Below the pieces are notes generated by a model that saw nothing but the letters and a program-made list of their open reading frames with translations, did not search any database and was not told the origin of the DNA. Positions 34,965 to 44,383 of a stretch of 64,000 bases of DNA are shown here, piece by piece; within the stretch, counting starts at the first letter, position 1, and every line of letters starts with the position of its first letter. This DNA comes from Chroococcopsis sp964623815. Its GTDB lineage: Bacteria; Cyanobacteriota; Cyanobacteriia; Cyanobacteriales; Microcystaceae. The stretch is taken from NCBI GenBank assembly GCA_964623815.1, contig CAZUVR010000005.1, positions 57,498-121,497 on the forward strand, written 5' to 3'. A program made the position numbers and the translations under genes.

Positions 34965-36476
34965 TCAAGATTGTAATTCAGCTAATAATGCACCCACCGT
35001 AATATTATCTAGTTCGGTGATTTTAGTTTCATTAGGTAAAGATTGAACTATTTTCAGGGCTGAACTTTGCATTTTTTTAGCCCTTGTAAAGTCTCCTTCT
35101 CTTTGATACAAACACGCTAAATTGACATAGGCTGCTACTGAATTAGGCTCCAGATAAATAATAGTTTTTAAAGCCTTTTTTGCATCTTCAAAACGTCCCT
35201 GTTCTTCTTCTATATGAGCGATTAAATGATGGGGTTTAGCCGACAGATTATTTAAACCAATTGCGGTTTGACACCATTGTTTAGCTTGCTCATAGTTACC
35301 CAAATTAGCTTGTAGTTCCGCCATGAGACAGGTAGAGGGATAATGGTCGGGACACTTCCGTAGAATTTGCTCTAACTTACTCTTAGCTAAACTATAGGCT
35401 TTATTATTAACTAGCTCCTTGACTTCTTTTAATATATCCTCCTCACCGGTTGTTACCTTCGTGGTTGGCGGGGGAGCCGGTACAGAAGGCGGCTTAGAAA
35501 CCTGAGTACGGGCGGGAATAAATGAAGGTTGGGGCGTTTCTTTCGTAACTACGGGAGTCCCTAAAGGAGGAGATTGAGGTTTAAAAGATTCATACTGAGT
35601 GGGTTGATGGGAAAGGTGTTGGAAATCTCCGCTCTTGCGTTGGTAAACTACCGATTCGGGAAATAGTTTTACTTGAAACGGCTTAATATGATGGGTATTT
35701 AACTCGGCATGACCAGTGAGGAGATAACCGTTAGGTCTGAGAGTATGGAAGAATTTTTCCACTACCCCAGCAATCGCGGCATCGGTGAAATAGATAAACA
35801 CGTTACGACAGATGATTAAATCCATCTCCCGTAAATCGGAATTAAAGCGGGGAAAAGCATCACGGGTTAGATTCACCTGATAGAATCGCACCAAACTACG
35901 AATCTCCTCATTGAGTTGATAGAAGCCGGCGGAATTTTTGAAGTAGCGGGCTTTAATATCCTCTTCTACCTGACGGAAAGACCAAGTATTGTAACAGCCT
36001 TTCTTGGCGTGGTCTAAAGACTCACGGTTAATATCGATGCCGAGGATAGTCACATTCCAACCCTCTAACTCCGTCATCAATTCTCTTAGTAAAATAGCGA
36101 TCGAATAGGGTTCCTGTCCCGTAGAACAGCCAGCGCTGCAGATACGCAGGGTTTTAGTTCTGCTATTTCGGCGGATCAGTTCCGGTAGTATCAAATTTCT
36201 CAATAGGGCAAATTGACCCTTATCGCGGAAGAAATAACTCTCCCTGTTCGTTACCAAACAGACGAATTTTTGCCATTCCTCATCACTTTCACCGCCGGAA
36301 TTAGCCAGCAGATTATAGTAAGCTTGGGGGCCGGGTAAATGTAAAGCCTTGATGCGGGTAAAAATATTATCCCCGAGGGAACCGTAATTCTGAGCGCGAA
36401 TTTCAATCCCGGTTTGTTTGGCGATTAACCCGACAAAATCTTCTCGTAAGCTCGCAGATATTGTTTCAGTAGTCAT
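34965..36476 (-). CDS. cheR: CheR methyltransferase with C-terminal TPR repeats
   Basis: A 503-residue protein. The N-terminal CheR part (about 1-275) holds the SAM site CSAGCSTGQEPYSIA and the motif MDLIICRNVFIYF; it methylates receptor glutamates. A Pro/Thr-rich linker (about 285-340) leads to a tetratricopeptide region (about 345-480; e.g. YEQAKQWCQTAIGLN, FEDAKKALKTIIYLEP). CheR-TPR fusions occur in several alternative chemosensory systems, where the TPR acts in protein contact. It lies between cheB and the double-CheW gene, with about 15-35 bases between genes. Confidence 0.92.
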   Translation of the reverse strand: MTTETISASLREDFVGLIAKQTGIEIRAQNYGSLGDNIFTRIKALHLPGPQAYYNLLANSGGESDEEWQKFVCLVTNRESYFFRDKGQFALLRNLILPELIRRNSRTKTLRICSAGCSTGQEPYSIAILLRELMTELEGWNVTILGIDINRESLDHAKKGCYNTWSFRQVEEDIKARYFKNSAGFYQLNEEIRSLVRFYQVNLTRDAFPRFNSDLREMDLIICRNVFIYFTDAAIAGVVEKFFHTLRPNGYLLTGHAELNTHHIKPFQVKLFPESVVYQRKSGDFQHLSHQPTQYESFKPQSPPLGTPVVTKETPQPSFIPARTQVSKPPSVPAPPPTTKVTTGEEDILKEVKELVNNKAYSLAKSKLEQILRKCPDHYPSTCLMAELQANLGNYEQAKQWCQTAIGLNNLSAKPHHLIAHIEEEQGRFEDAKKALKTIIYLEPNSVAAYVNLACLYQREGDFTRAKKMQSSALKIVQSLPNETKITELDNITVGALLAELQS

Positions 36477-36510
36477 CTATTCTTCTCCTCGATCGAGCGC
36501 TCAGGGGTTA

Positions 36511-37572
36511 CTATTTCATGATTTCTAGAAGTTTGGGCCCGATGTCGGGCAGCGGTAGAACCAGCTTCACGGCTCCCAGTTTGACGGCTTCTTGAGGCAT
36601 TCCGTAAACTACGGAAGTCTCTTCGTCTTGAGCGATCGTATAGGCTCCCTTTTGTTTCAGGCTTAATAAACCGGCCGCCCCATCCTTACCCATACCAGAG
36701 AGGAGGATTCCTAAAGCAGATGCACCGTAATTTTTAGCCACGCTTTGAAACAGTACCGTAGCGGAAGGGCAGTGACCATCGACTAACGGCCCCTCGACGC
36801 AATAGAAACGGCCCTGAGCGTCTAATTGTAGGTGATTCCGTTCGGGGGGGAAATAAATCGTACCCCTCTGCGGTGTCTCACCCGTTTTCGCCACGACGAT
36901 AGGCAGTGAACAACTACCCCGCAACCATTCGACAAAGCCTTTTAAAAAACCGGTGCTGATATGTTGAACGCAGAGAATTGGTAAGGGAAAATCAGGGGGA
37001 AGCTCGGCTAGGATTTGTTGAAAGGCTTGGGGGCCGCCGGTCGAAGCTGAGATCGCCACCACTTTAAAAGATTTGGGTAAAGGCCCGGTAATCGCCGGAG
37101 TGGGGGGTTTAACTATTGCCTTATCCCCTTTCACCGTCAGAGTTGCCCCTTTATTGCGTTTGGTAAAAACCTTCACTCCCGATAGTACCCGGATTTTCGT
37201 CAGTAGTTTATCCGTCAGCCCCTCGTATTCTTCTACTTGCCCGTTGCGGGGTTTGGGGAAGACATCCACCGCCCCGGCATCGAGCAGGGCAAAGACATTA
37301 TTTTTATCCTCATCTTGCACTGCCGCGCTGATCACTAAAATCGGTTTCGGATTACGCTCCATAATCGCCTGAGTTAGTTCCAACCCGTTCATCTTCGGCA
37401 TCATTAAATCGGTGCAGATGACATCGGGTTTTACTTTCCCTATCAATTCGAGAGCATCTATACCCGTTCGGGCAGTTCCCACCACTTCCATATCGGCAGC
37501 GCCCGCGATTATCCTTTTGAGAATCGTAACGGCGAGGGGGGAATCTTCTACTAATAGCACCTTGATAGTCAT
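36511..37572 (-). CDS. cheB: CheB protein-glutamate methylesterase
   Basis: A 353-residue CheB. Receiver (about 1-125) with Asp in DVICTDLMMPKMNG; linker; methylesterase domain with nucleophile Ser in SASTGGPQ, His in CVQHIS and Asp in GMGKDGAAG. It removes methyl groups from receptors and opposes CheR, its immediate downstream neighbour. A short tandem-repeat block lies between it and the upstream MCP gene. Confidence 0.94.
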   Translation of the reverse strand: MTIKVLLVEDSPLAVTILKRIIAGAADMEVVGTARTGIDALELIGKVKPDVICTDLMMPKMNGLELTQAIMERNPKPILVISAAVQDEDKNNVFALLDAGAVDVFPKPRNGQVEEYEGLTDKLLTKIRVLSGVKVFTKRNKGATLTVKGDKAIVKPPTPAITGPLPKSFKVVAISASTGGPQAFQQILAELPPDFPLPILCVQHISTGFLKGFVEWLRGSCSLPIVVAKTGETPQRGTIYFPPERNHLQLDAQGRFYCVEGPLVDGHCPSATVLFQSVAKNYGASALGILLSGMGKDGAAGLLSLKQKGAYTIAQDEETSVVYGMPQEAVKLGAVKLVLPLPDIGPKLLEIMK

Positions 37573-37580
37573 AGTCTTGC

Positions 37581-37629
37581 GAGTAGGGAGTAGGGAGTAG
37601 TGAGTAGGGAGTGGGAGTTAGGGGTAGGG
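37581..37629 (+). repeat. Short tandem (AGTAGGG-type) heptamer repeat
   Basis: Intergenic block between the MCP and cheB genes with repeated GAGTAGG heptamers, several degenerate. It is typical of the short tandemly repeated repetitive sequences of cyanobacteria. Function unknown. Confidence 0.7.
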
Positions 37630-37647
37630 AATAGAAATAAATATCAC

Positions 37648-37677
37648 CGATTCCCGACTCCCGACTCCCGATTCCCG
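37648..37677 (+). repeat. Short tandem (GACTCCC/GATTCCC) heptamer repeat
   Basis: Four heptamers in a row (GATTCCC, GACTCCC, GACTCCC, GATTCCC) just downstream of the MCP gene. A near-identical block is found inside the cheA coding region at 41413-41442. Confidence 0.75.
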
Positions 37678-37691
37678 CAGATTAAAGCAGA

Positions 37692-39143
37692 TTAAACGAT
37701 CGCTTCTAAATCATGAGCTGTATGAGACAGTTGCGCCGTACCGGATTTAATCTGACTCAAGGAGGCGGCGGTTTGTTGTGCGCCTTGGTTGATACTATCC
37801 ATTGCTTGTAGCACTTGTTGTACCGCTTTACCTTGTTGGCGAATATTAAGAACTATCTGTTGATTGTTCATCGCCACGTTATTGATAGATTCCAACACAC
37901 CAGCAAAAGCATTAGCGGTTCTTTCCGTTACGTTTAAACCAGCGTTAACCGTTTTCGTTCCCTCATCCGTTACCATTACCGTCGTATTGATGGCATTTTG
38001 AATATCCGAAACAAGTGTACTGATATTAGAAGCTGATTGACGGCTCTGGTCAGCGAGTTTACGGATTTCTTCGGCTACCACAGCGAAACCTTTACCGTGT
38101 TCTCCGGCTCTTACGGCTTCTACCGAGGCGTTAAGGGCTAGCATATTGGTTTGTTGCGATAGGTCACTAACCAAGGAAGATATGTTACCGATCTGGTTGG
38201 TTTGTTCCGAGAGACGGACGATCTGATCGGCGATCGCGGCCACTTTATTTTTCAGATCGACCATCGTGGCGACGGTTTCCTCAACTGAGTCGTTACCGTT
38301 ATTGGCTAACTGTAAGACTTCATGGGCGGCTTGAGAAGCGGATTCGGCTTGTTCTTCCGATTGTCGTGAAGAAGCACCTAACTCGTCCATCGTCGTCGTA
38401 GTTTCACTAACGGAAGCAGCCTGTAAATTGGCGGTGCGTTCCTGTTCTTCCATCGTGGCGGCGATTTCCGAAGCGGAGGAGGTAATATCTCCCACGGCTT
38501 TTTTCACATCGTCGGTAATTTTCTTAGCAATCATATTGCCCAAAATGAGAGAAACTATACCGCCGCCGAATAAACCGAGAATAGTGATGGCAAGAGCGAG
38601 CAAAATAATAGTTTTCTGCTCGTTCTCCCTATCTTGCAGGATCTCATCCTGGCGCTGGAGCATAGCATCTTTAATCTTATCCAGACTCGACATATCTAAA
38701 TCGCCAATGATGGGCATAGCTTTAGGAATCTGACCAGCTTTGATTAATTGCATCGCTTGATCGCCTACTGTTTTCCTCGCTTCAAATTCTTTCAATAATT
38801 TCTCCCAAGATGCTTTCTGTTTCGGATCGTGGATCTGATCACCCATATTGGCGATAGCATCGTCTAACTCTTCGATTCCTTTTTGGTAGGACTCTGGATA
38901 ATGAGAATTCCCGGGAAATAAAGCCGCACCTCGGACACCCCGAACAATTCGAGAAGTAGCCATCATGGATTCTCTTAAGTTATCCACAACTCGATTAGCT
39001 CGGGCTAAATCGTTCGCTATATTACTATTGAGTTTGAGAACGGTGCCGATCGTCACGGCGAACAGGGTCAACACACCTAAAGGCACACCGTAACCTAACA
39101 GAATGCGGGTTTGTAATCTTTTCGCTTGCAGGATACCAGTCAT
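37692..39143 (-). CDS. Methyl-accepting chemotaxis protein
   Basis: A 483-residue transducer from the ATG at 39143, which has a good AGGAGT site seven bases before it (39151-39156); an upstream in-frame start at 39200 would add 19 residues and overlap cheA by one base. A first TM helix (about residues 10-35), a four-helix-bundle periplasmic domain, a second TM (about 185-205), then the cytoplasmic coiled-coil with the hairpin tip NMLALNASVEAVRAGEHGKG. There is no clear HAMP and no C-terminal CheR-tethering pentapeptide. It is in the Che operon, so it is the likely receptor for it. Confidence 0.93.
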   Translation of the reverse strand: MTGILQAKRLQTRILLGYGVPLGVLTLFAVTIGTVLKLNSNIANDLARANRVVDNLRESMMATSRIVRGVRGAALFPGNSHYPESYQKGIEELDDAIANMGDQIHDPKQKASWEKLLKEFEARKTVGDQAMQLIKAGQIPKAMPIIGDLDMSSLDKIKDAMLQRQDEILQDRENEQKTIILLALAITILGLFGGGIVSLILGNMIAKKITDDVKKAVGDITSSASEIAATMEEQERTANLQAASVSETTTTMDELGASSRQSEEQAESASQAAHEVLQLANNGNDSVEETVATMVDLKNKVAAIADQIVRLSEQTNQIGNISSLVSDLSQQTNMLALNASVEAVRAGEHGKGFAVVAEEIRKLADQSRQSASNISTLVSDIQNAINTTVMVTDEGTKTVNAGLNVTERTANAFAGVLESINNVAMNNQQIVLNIRQQGKAVQQVLQAMDSINQGAQQTAASLSQIKSGTAQLSHTAHDLEAIV

Positions 39144-39199
39144 GATGAAAACTCCTAGAGAAAATACAAAATGTTTTCTGGAAAAATTGTGAGATGGCA

Positions 39200-41830
39200 T
39201 TAAACCAATCGTTCTAATGTCTCGATCAGTAGTTCTTGGTTGAACTGATCTTTAACGATGTAGGCATTAGCCCCCGCCTGCGCCCCTCTGCGTTTATCCT
39301 CTTCTTTGGCTAGAGAAGTGACGAGGATCAGGGGTAATTCTCGATATTCGGGATGTTGACGCACCTTTGCGGTGAAGGTTAAGCCGTCCATATTGGGCAT
39401 TTCTACATCGGAGATGATGCCGTCAACGACTAAACCCGATCGCAGTTTGTTGTAACCATCAACGCCGTCTACTGCGATAATTACCTCGTAGCCGGCTTTG
39501 TCGAGGATGCGTTTTTCCTGAGTGCGTACCGCGATTGAATCTTCCACCAGTAGGATTACCGGTTTCCGTACCGCAGACGCGGCGGAGTCGAGTTCGTCGT
39601 TAGCGATTATGGTTTGAGTCTGTTTCCTCACAGAATTGATTAAATCTTGAGGATTGAGGATCATGCACACATCGCCCGTTCCCAATATCGTCGCCCCCAT
39701 GATGTTACGCACCCGTTTCAATAACTTGGTCTGGGGTTTAATAACTACGTCGAGGACTTCTAAGAGCCTGTCCACTTCAAAAGCGAGGATTTGCCCGTCC
39801 ACATTGAGGACGATGATAGAAATCAAGCTCTCTTCTTGACGCTGGCGTTGTTTTTGGGAGGTAACGACGCTCGGTAATTCCAAAATGTCCGCCATTTTTA
39901 CCAGTGTTACCGGCTTATCATGCCGAAGGCACGCGAAGCTACCGACGCTGATAGTCGGTTGACCTTCCAAGGAATATACTTCACCCGGACGGATCAACAG
40001 GGTTTTCTCGATCGCTTCTATAGGTATGGCGACGGTCGATTCCCGCAACCCTACGAGCATCACGTTTAAAGTGGCGACTGTGCTACGCAACTGAATCCGG
40101 AAGGTAGTACCCCCACTCGATTCGATGGCGATCGTTCCTTTGAGGCGCTCCACATTACTCCGTACCACATCCAAGCCCACACCCCGCCCGGAAATCTCGG
40201 TGACGAAACTGCGAGTAGAGAAGCCGGGGAGGAAAATCAGCGATCGTATCTGATTCGCTCCCATTGCCGCGAGTTCTTCCGCCCGGTACAGTTTACGTTT
40301 GAGCGCCGTCTGTTTGATTTTTTCTAAATCCAAACCGCGCCCGTCGTCTCCGACTTCGATCACGATATTACTACCGTTGCGACTCGCTTTTAACCACACC
40401 TGGCCTACAGGGTTTTTACCCGCCCGCCGCCGTTCTTCCGGAGTTTCGATCGCGTGATCCACCGCGTTCCGTAACAGGTGCAATAGGGGATCTTTCATCT
40501 CCTCCAGAATTTGTTTATCGACGGTGATATTACCACCCTCCATGACGAAGTTAATTTCTTTACCTTCCTCCTGCGCTAACTCCCTGACGAGGCGGGGAAA
40601 TAACAGGAAGATAGTGGAAAGGGGTAAGAGCCGGAGGGTGCGGATTTTTTCGTCCAACTCCCGGGAAATTAGATCCAGACGGGTATTATTCTCCACCACG
40701 CTGCCGTGAAGATAGCGAATAATACTATCGAGTTTCTCCTCTACTACTCTATCTGTTCCTCTAGTCCCGGCGTTCTTTCTGGTCTTCCAACTATCCCAGA
40801 TGCCGAGCAGATCCCGCAGCTTCTCGCCGGTATGGGCTAAACGGGTTTTCGTCACCGTTAGCTCGCCCGTATGGGTCATGAGCGCGTCTAAATAGCGCAT
40901 CGGCACCCGAATTGTATCCAGACGCGCCATATCCGCTAGATTGGTCGCCGTTGCCTTTTCTTCTTTGGGGCCTTCAGCAGGGCGGTTATCTCTACTCTTA
41001 CATAGATCGTCGAGATCCCGTAAAACTTGCCCTAAATTAACTGTGGCGGTTTTCCCTGTCAGGGCTTCTTTGACCAACTCCGCGATCGCATCTACGGCCG
41101 AGTGCAAGGGGTATGACACTTGAGGAAAGCTAATCCCCCCCGATTGTAAGGATTCAAAGATTAACTCTACTTTATGAATCACAGTTTCTAGAGATTCCTG
41201 CCCGACGATACGCGAATCTAACTCGAAACTTTGGGACTCATTTAATAATTCTTCCAGCGAGGCTCGATCGTCCGGATTCTCATCGAGCAACATCAACCCC
41301 GATTGCAGTTTGTTTAAATGTTCCTCGCTGGATATTTGATATATATCCCGCAAGTCCGCGTCTTCTATCCACAGGCTACCCCGAGTTTCGGGTAGGAGTA
41401 CGATCTTAAGCCCCGACTCCCGACTCCCAATTCCCGATTCCCCTTCTAGAGTGGGTAAGAACTCACTCAGCAGATTGAGTAATTGCTCGGGATCTACCCC
41501 GCTCGGTTCGTCAGTAACGGCTTCGTGAACGAGAGCACCTAACGCCCCGATGGTTTGATACATTCTCTGCCCCAGTGCCTGTGACCAAAGCATCTGACCG
41601 TTTTTAATTCGGCCGATAATTTCTTCTAAACGGTGGGCTAGAGCTTCTACCGATTTCACCCCGATAACCCGCGAGTCTCCTTTTAAGCTGTGCGCTTCCC
41701 GGAGTAGGGTTTGCAAAAGTTCGGTGTTGTCGGGATTTTTTTCTAGTGTTAACAATCCCGCTTCTAAGTTTTGAACATGCTCAGCCCCGGAAATCTGATA
41801 AATTTCTCGTAGTTCTCGATCTTCGATCAT
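39200..41830 (-). CDS. cheA: CheA-type hybrid kinase with duplicated HPt (HPt-HPt-HATPase-CheW-REC)
   Basis: An 876-residue CheA hybrid. HPt1 (about 1-105) has His47 in REAHSLKGDSR. A second HPt-like domain (about 155-255) has Gln200 in NESQSFELDSR where His is expected. Then dimerisation region (about 310-410), HATPase with HLLRNAVDHAIE, DDGRGL and GRGVGLDVV, a CheW-like regulatory domain (about 580-720), and a C-terminal receiver with Asp in IISDVEMPNMDG. Residues 132-141 are encoded by a heptamer repeat, and the segment FACLRHD by a 25-bp repeat. This is the central kinase of the cluster. Confidence 0.93.
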   Translation of the reverse strand: MIEDRELREIYQISGAEHVQNLEAGLLTLEKNPDNTELLQTLLREAHSLKGDSRVIGVKSVEALAHRLEEIIGRIKNGQMLWSQALGQRMYQTIGALGALVHEAVTDEPSGVDPEQLLNLLSEFLPTLEGESGIGSRESGLKIVLLPETRGSLWIEDADLRDIYQISSEEHLNKLQSGLMLLDENPDDRASLEELLNESQSFELDSRIVGQESLETVIHKVELIFESLQSGGISFPQVSYPLHSAVDAIAELVKEALTGKTATVNLGQVLRDLDDLCKSRDNRPAEGPKEEKATATNLADMARLDTIRVPMRYLDALMTHTGELTVTKTRLAHTGEKLRDLLGIWDSWKTRKNAGTRGTDRVVEEKLDSIIRYLHGSVVENNTRLDLISRELDEKIRTLRLLPLSTIFLLFPRLVRELAQEEGKEINFVMEGGNITVDKQILEEMKDPLLHLLRNAVDHAIETPEERRRAGKNPVGQVWLKASRNGSNIVIEVGDDGRGLDLEKIKQTALKRKLYRAEELAAMGANQIRSLIFLPGFSTRSFVTEISGRGVGLDVVRSNVERLKGTIAIESSGGTTFRIQLRSTVATLNVMLVGLRESTVAIPIEAIEKTLLIRPGEVYSLEGQPTISVGSFACLRHDKPVTLVKMADILELPSVVTSQKQRQRQEESLISIIVLNVDGQILAFEVDRLLEVLDVVIKPQTKLLKRVRNIMGATILGTGDVCMILNPQDLINSVRKQTQTIIANDELDSAASAVRKPVILLVEDSIAVRTQEKRILDKAGYEVIIAVDGVDGYNKLRSGLVVDGIISDVEMPNMDGLTFTAKVRQHPEYRELPLILVTSLAKEEDKRRGAQAGANAYIVKDQFNQELLIETLERLV
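39919..39943 (+). repeat. 25-bp dispersed repeat, copy 3 (inside cheA)
   Basis: Starts CATGCCGAAGGCACGC, followed by GAAGCTACC. It encodes GSFACLRHD on the minus strand in the CheW-like domain of CheA. Small dispersed repeats of this type are known in cyanobacterial genomes. Confidence 0.8.
41413..41442 (+). repeat. Heptamer short tandem repeat inside cheA
   Basis: GACTCCC, GACTCCC, AATTCCC and GATTCCC in a row. In the minus strand it codes ESGIGSRESG in the linker between HPt1 and the degenerate HPt2, so the expansion is a coding one and keeps the frame. Nearly the same block lies at 37648-37677. Confidence 0.75.
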
Positions 41831-41865
41831 GGCTGTTTTCTCTACTAAATTCAGAAAGATAGTGG

Positions 41866-43056
41866 CTAAACCCTAGCCAGACGGTTTAAAGCGTTAGCAG
41901 CTTGCGGTAGATGCGTGATGATTAGTTTGATTAAGTCTTTCGGGTCGGGAGGTTTACTAATGAAGTCGTTAGCGCCGACTAATTTAGCCCGGGTTCGATC
42001 GAGCGGACTATCTTGAGCCGTCAGGATAATAATCGGTGTTTTACCGAATACTGGGGTTTCCCGTAAAAACTTGCAGATGCTATAGCCATTAGCGTTGGGC
42101 ATATTCAAATCGAGTAAGATCAAATCTGGCTTACGTTCTATCAACTGCGCGAATCCCGCCATCGGCTCCGGTATGCCCAAAACCTTAAAGCCTGCCGGCG
42201 TGAGGATCGATTTCAGATTATGAATGACGATCGGACTGTCATCGATACAGGCGATTAAAAATCCCTGTTCACCTTTGCTATCGCTATCGCTGGTGGTTGG
42301 GGGTTTAGCCGAGGTGGCGATCGGTTTTTCTTCTATCTCTTTCACCGGACAGGGTAAATCAGGGATAATTTTGAACTCTAACAGCCCTTTTTCCTGCCAG
42401 GGAACCAGGGAGTGTACCAGCTTAAAGAGGGGCTGTTTTAACTGTAAAGAAATATCCCAGAGGGTAAATTGTCCGTTGAGATACCTGTGCAGTGCCCCAT
42501 TCGGAATAGCTTTTCCTTTTTCCGTTAATATCGGTGCCGAACTTGGCGCTATCGGTGCGATATTGTCCCGCCGCCACTCCTGCCGCCATTCGCCGATCTC
42601 GGTTAGTAAAGGGTGAATCTCTACTACTGAGAGGCTGAGGAAGTAAGAGAAGGTGGATTTTAAGCGATCGTGTCCGTACCATTCGCTCTTTACTCCTTTC
42701 GCCAGGGCCAACTCGTAGAAGCATTCTTCGGCAACCGTTTTGATTACTGATTTAGCTTGCTCTAGGGTTAAACCGCTTTTACTCATACCCTGGTAGAGAA
42801 AGTCATATTCCCAGGGTTGGCTGTTGAGAATTTGCGTCGGCGGTGTCCACTCGCGGCAGTGTTGGAAAAGTGACCGTTTCCAGCGCCGCATCCGGGCGGT
42901 TTTATCTACTGGGTACTGTAGTCTGCCCGCCAGAAAATATAAGGTAATGGTGAGTCGATCGCTGGTTAGGATTAGTTCGCCCGTAGCTTTCTCTCCAAAC
43001 AAACGATCTAATTCTTTAGTCAGATCGGTGATAAACGCATTGGGTACTAGATTCAT
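41866..43056 (-). CDS. PATAN (PatA-like) response regulator of the Che operon
   Basis: A 396-residue protein: an N-terminal PATAN/DUF4388-like domain of about 250 residues (ATGELILTSDRLTITLYFLAGRLQYP near residue 20), a linker, and a C-terminal receiver (about 265-390) with Asp in LILLDLMNPNANG-type sequence and Lys in FISKPPD. This architecture is common as the first gene of cyanobacterial phototaxis/pilus chemosensory operons (PilG/PixG-like), where it controls type IV pili. It lies 35 bases upstream of cheA. The output partner is inferred. Confidence 0.85.
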   Translation of the reverse strand: MNLVPNAFITDLTKELDRLFGEKATGELILTSDRLTITLYFLAGRLQYPVDKTARMRRWKRSLFQHCREWTPPTQILNSQPWEYDFLYQGMSKSGLTLEQAKSVIKTVAEECFYELALAKGVKSEWYGHDRLKSTFSYFLSLSVVEIHPLLTEIGEWRQEWRRDNIAPIAPSSAPILTEKGKAIPNGALHRYLNGQFTLWDISLQLKQPLFKLVHSLVPWQEKGLLEFKIIPDLPCPVKEIEEKPIATSAKPPTTSDSDSKGEQGFLIACIDDSPIVIHNLKSILTPAGFKVLGIPEPMAGFAQLIERKPDLILLDLNMPNANGYSICKFLRETPVFGKTPIIILTAQDSPLDRTRAKLVGANDFISKPPDPKDLIKLIITHLPQAANALNRLARV

Positions 43057-43597
43057 AATTCACCCTACAAGAAGTCTGTTAGCTTCATCAAGATCCAAAA
43101 AATAGCCAGATTAGGACTCCTCTGTTTATAAGCCCAGAGGAAATATTAAATTCTTGTTGTGGCTAATTCAGTAGATCTTCTGAGTATTCTTGTCCTTTGG
43201 TAGTTGAAATTACTGATATTTACTGATAAGCCCTTAAGCAAGGAATTTATTTATTAAGCAACCTCATACTAGATAAACTTAGATATATGAAACGAGAAAA
43301 TCTATGGATAAATATTTCTCTTTTCTATGATTGCCCGATCAAAATAAGCGTTGTTTACGTGCTTTAAATCAAGGCTTGTAGTTTTTTCTGTGGCTAACAA
43401 CAGTTGAGCATCGAGGAGTATCTAGTTGTTTCTTTTGCTCTACTATAAGTATATAGACTCTCCGGACAGGAGGTATATTTCAACAGAAATTTTTAACAAA
43501 ATTTAGAATCAATACTCACCAATAATATATTTCTTCAAATTTTCTTCAGTATATTTACTCAAAAATGACGGTTGTTAATCCTATTGCATAGGTGATA
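43057..43597. other. Intergenic region between the Che operon and the channel/cyclase operon
   Basis: 541 AT-rich bases with no convincing gene. A small dyad CCTCTG-CAGAGG (about 43114-43135) lies in the leader of the PATAN-REC gene. Otherwise I see no consensus promoter, riboswitch or repeat. The region should hold the Che operon promoter on the minus strand and the end of the DUF4239 transcript. Confidence 0.4.
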
Positions 43598-44368
43598 TTA
43601 AGAAAGAGTTTTTTGTAAACGTTCTTTGATTGTTTCCAGAGATGTCAAATCTACATCAACGGAAGATTTACCATCATATTCAAAGGGGTTATCGAGATCG
43701 CGAATCAACTTTAATAGATAAGTAAAGAGAGTAAATAAGAGAACGGAAATGACCAGATTTTCACTGAAACGATCGGCTCCGATTAACAGCAGAGCGATAA
43801 CCACACAGATCAGAAAGACTTCCAATAAAGCGTAAGCTGGGCCCAAAAAGTCCGTATCCCGATTATTCTTGATTTGCTCGACCAGATAACGAATTTTACC
43901 TAATTCAGTCTGTACTCGACTGACCGTGGGAGGGTTTCCCTTTTCTAGTAGGGGGGCGAAACAAAGATTAACGGCAACGAGAGCTGAATAGGCTTTCTCA
44001 AAAGATTGATTTTGATAGAGGCAATTTAAAAGAGTGCTGATAAAATTTACCAACTCAGTAGTTAGAGGCTGAGGATCGTAGTTCGGATTACTCTTGGCGA
44101 GGAGAAGATTGCTGTCTTGAATAGATTCGATCGAATTAACTATCTGTAAGGGCATATCGGCACTTTTATTGTAGTCGCTCAAAGTACCACTAAGAACGAA
44201 AGCAATGATAAAACTGGCGCTACCGAATAAAGCTCCGGTAAGGGAATCAAAAGCCCAAGGTTCCCAGCCGAGATAGTGCATACCTACTTTCGCGCCGGCG
44301 AAGAGTAGGGTTAAGGGCAAGACGGACAGTAACAAACGCCATTTATTAACAGAGAAAAAACCAGACAT
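43598..44368 (-). CDS. DUF4239/bestrophin-like membrane protein
   Basis: A 256-residue integral membrane protein with TM helices near residues 10-28 and 40-60, a long cytoplasmic helical part (about 65-175), and two more TM helices near 178-228, ending with IRDLDNPFEYDG, a tail typical of DUF4239 bestrophin-like proteins. These may be anion channels but that is unproven. It is the last gene of a five-gene operon with two CNBD channels and two cyclase-like receptors, spaced 15 bases from the previous gene. Confidence 0.65.
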   Translation of the reverse strand: MSGFFSVNKWRLLLSVLPLTLLFAGAKVGMHYLGWEPWAFDSLTGALFGSASFIIAFVLSGTLSDYNKSADMPLQIVNSIESIQDSNLLLAKSNPNYDPQPLTTELVNFISTLLNCLYQNQSFEKAYSALVAVNLCFAPLLEKGNPPTVSRVQTELGKIRYLVEQIKNNRDTDFLGPAYALLEVFLICVVIALLLIGADRFSENLVISVLLFTLFTYLLKLIRDLDNPFEYDGKSSVDVDLTSLETIKERLQKTLS

Positions 44369-44383
44369 ATAAAAACCAATAAT

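Noticed and set aside
33601..39943. CRISPR or phage attachment sites from the 25-bp repeat
   Set aside because: The copies are hundreds to thousands of bases apart, in mixed orientation and inside genes, so they are dispersed repeats and not an array or att pair.
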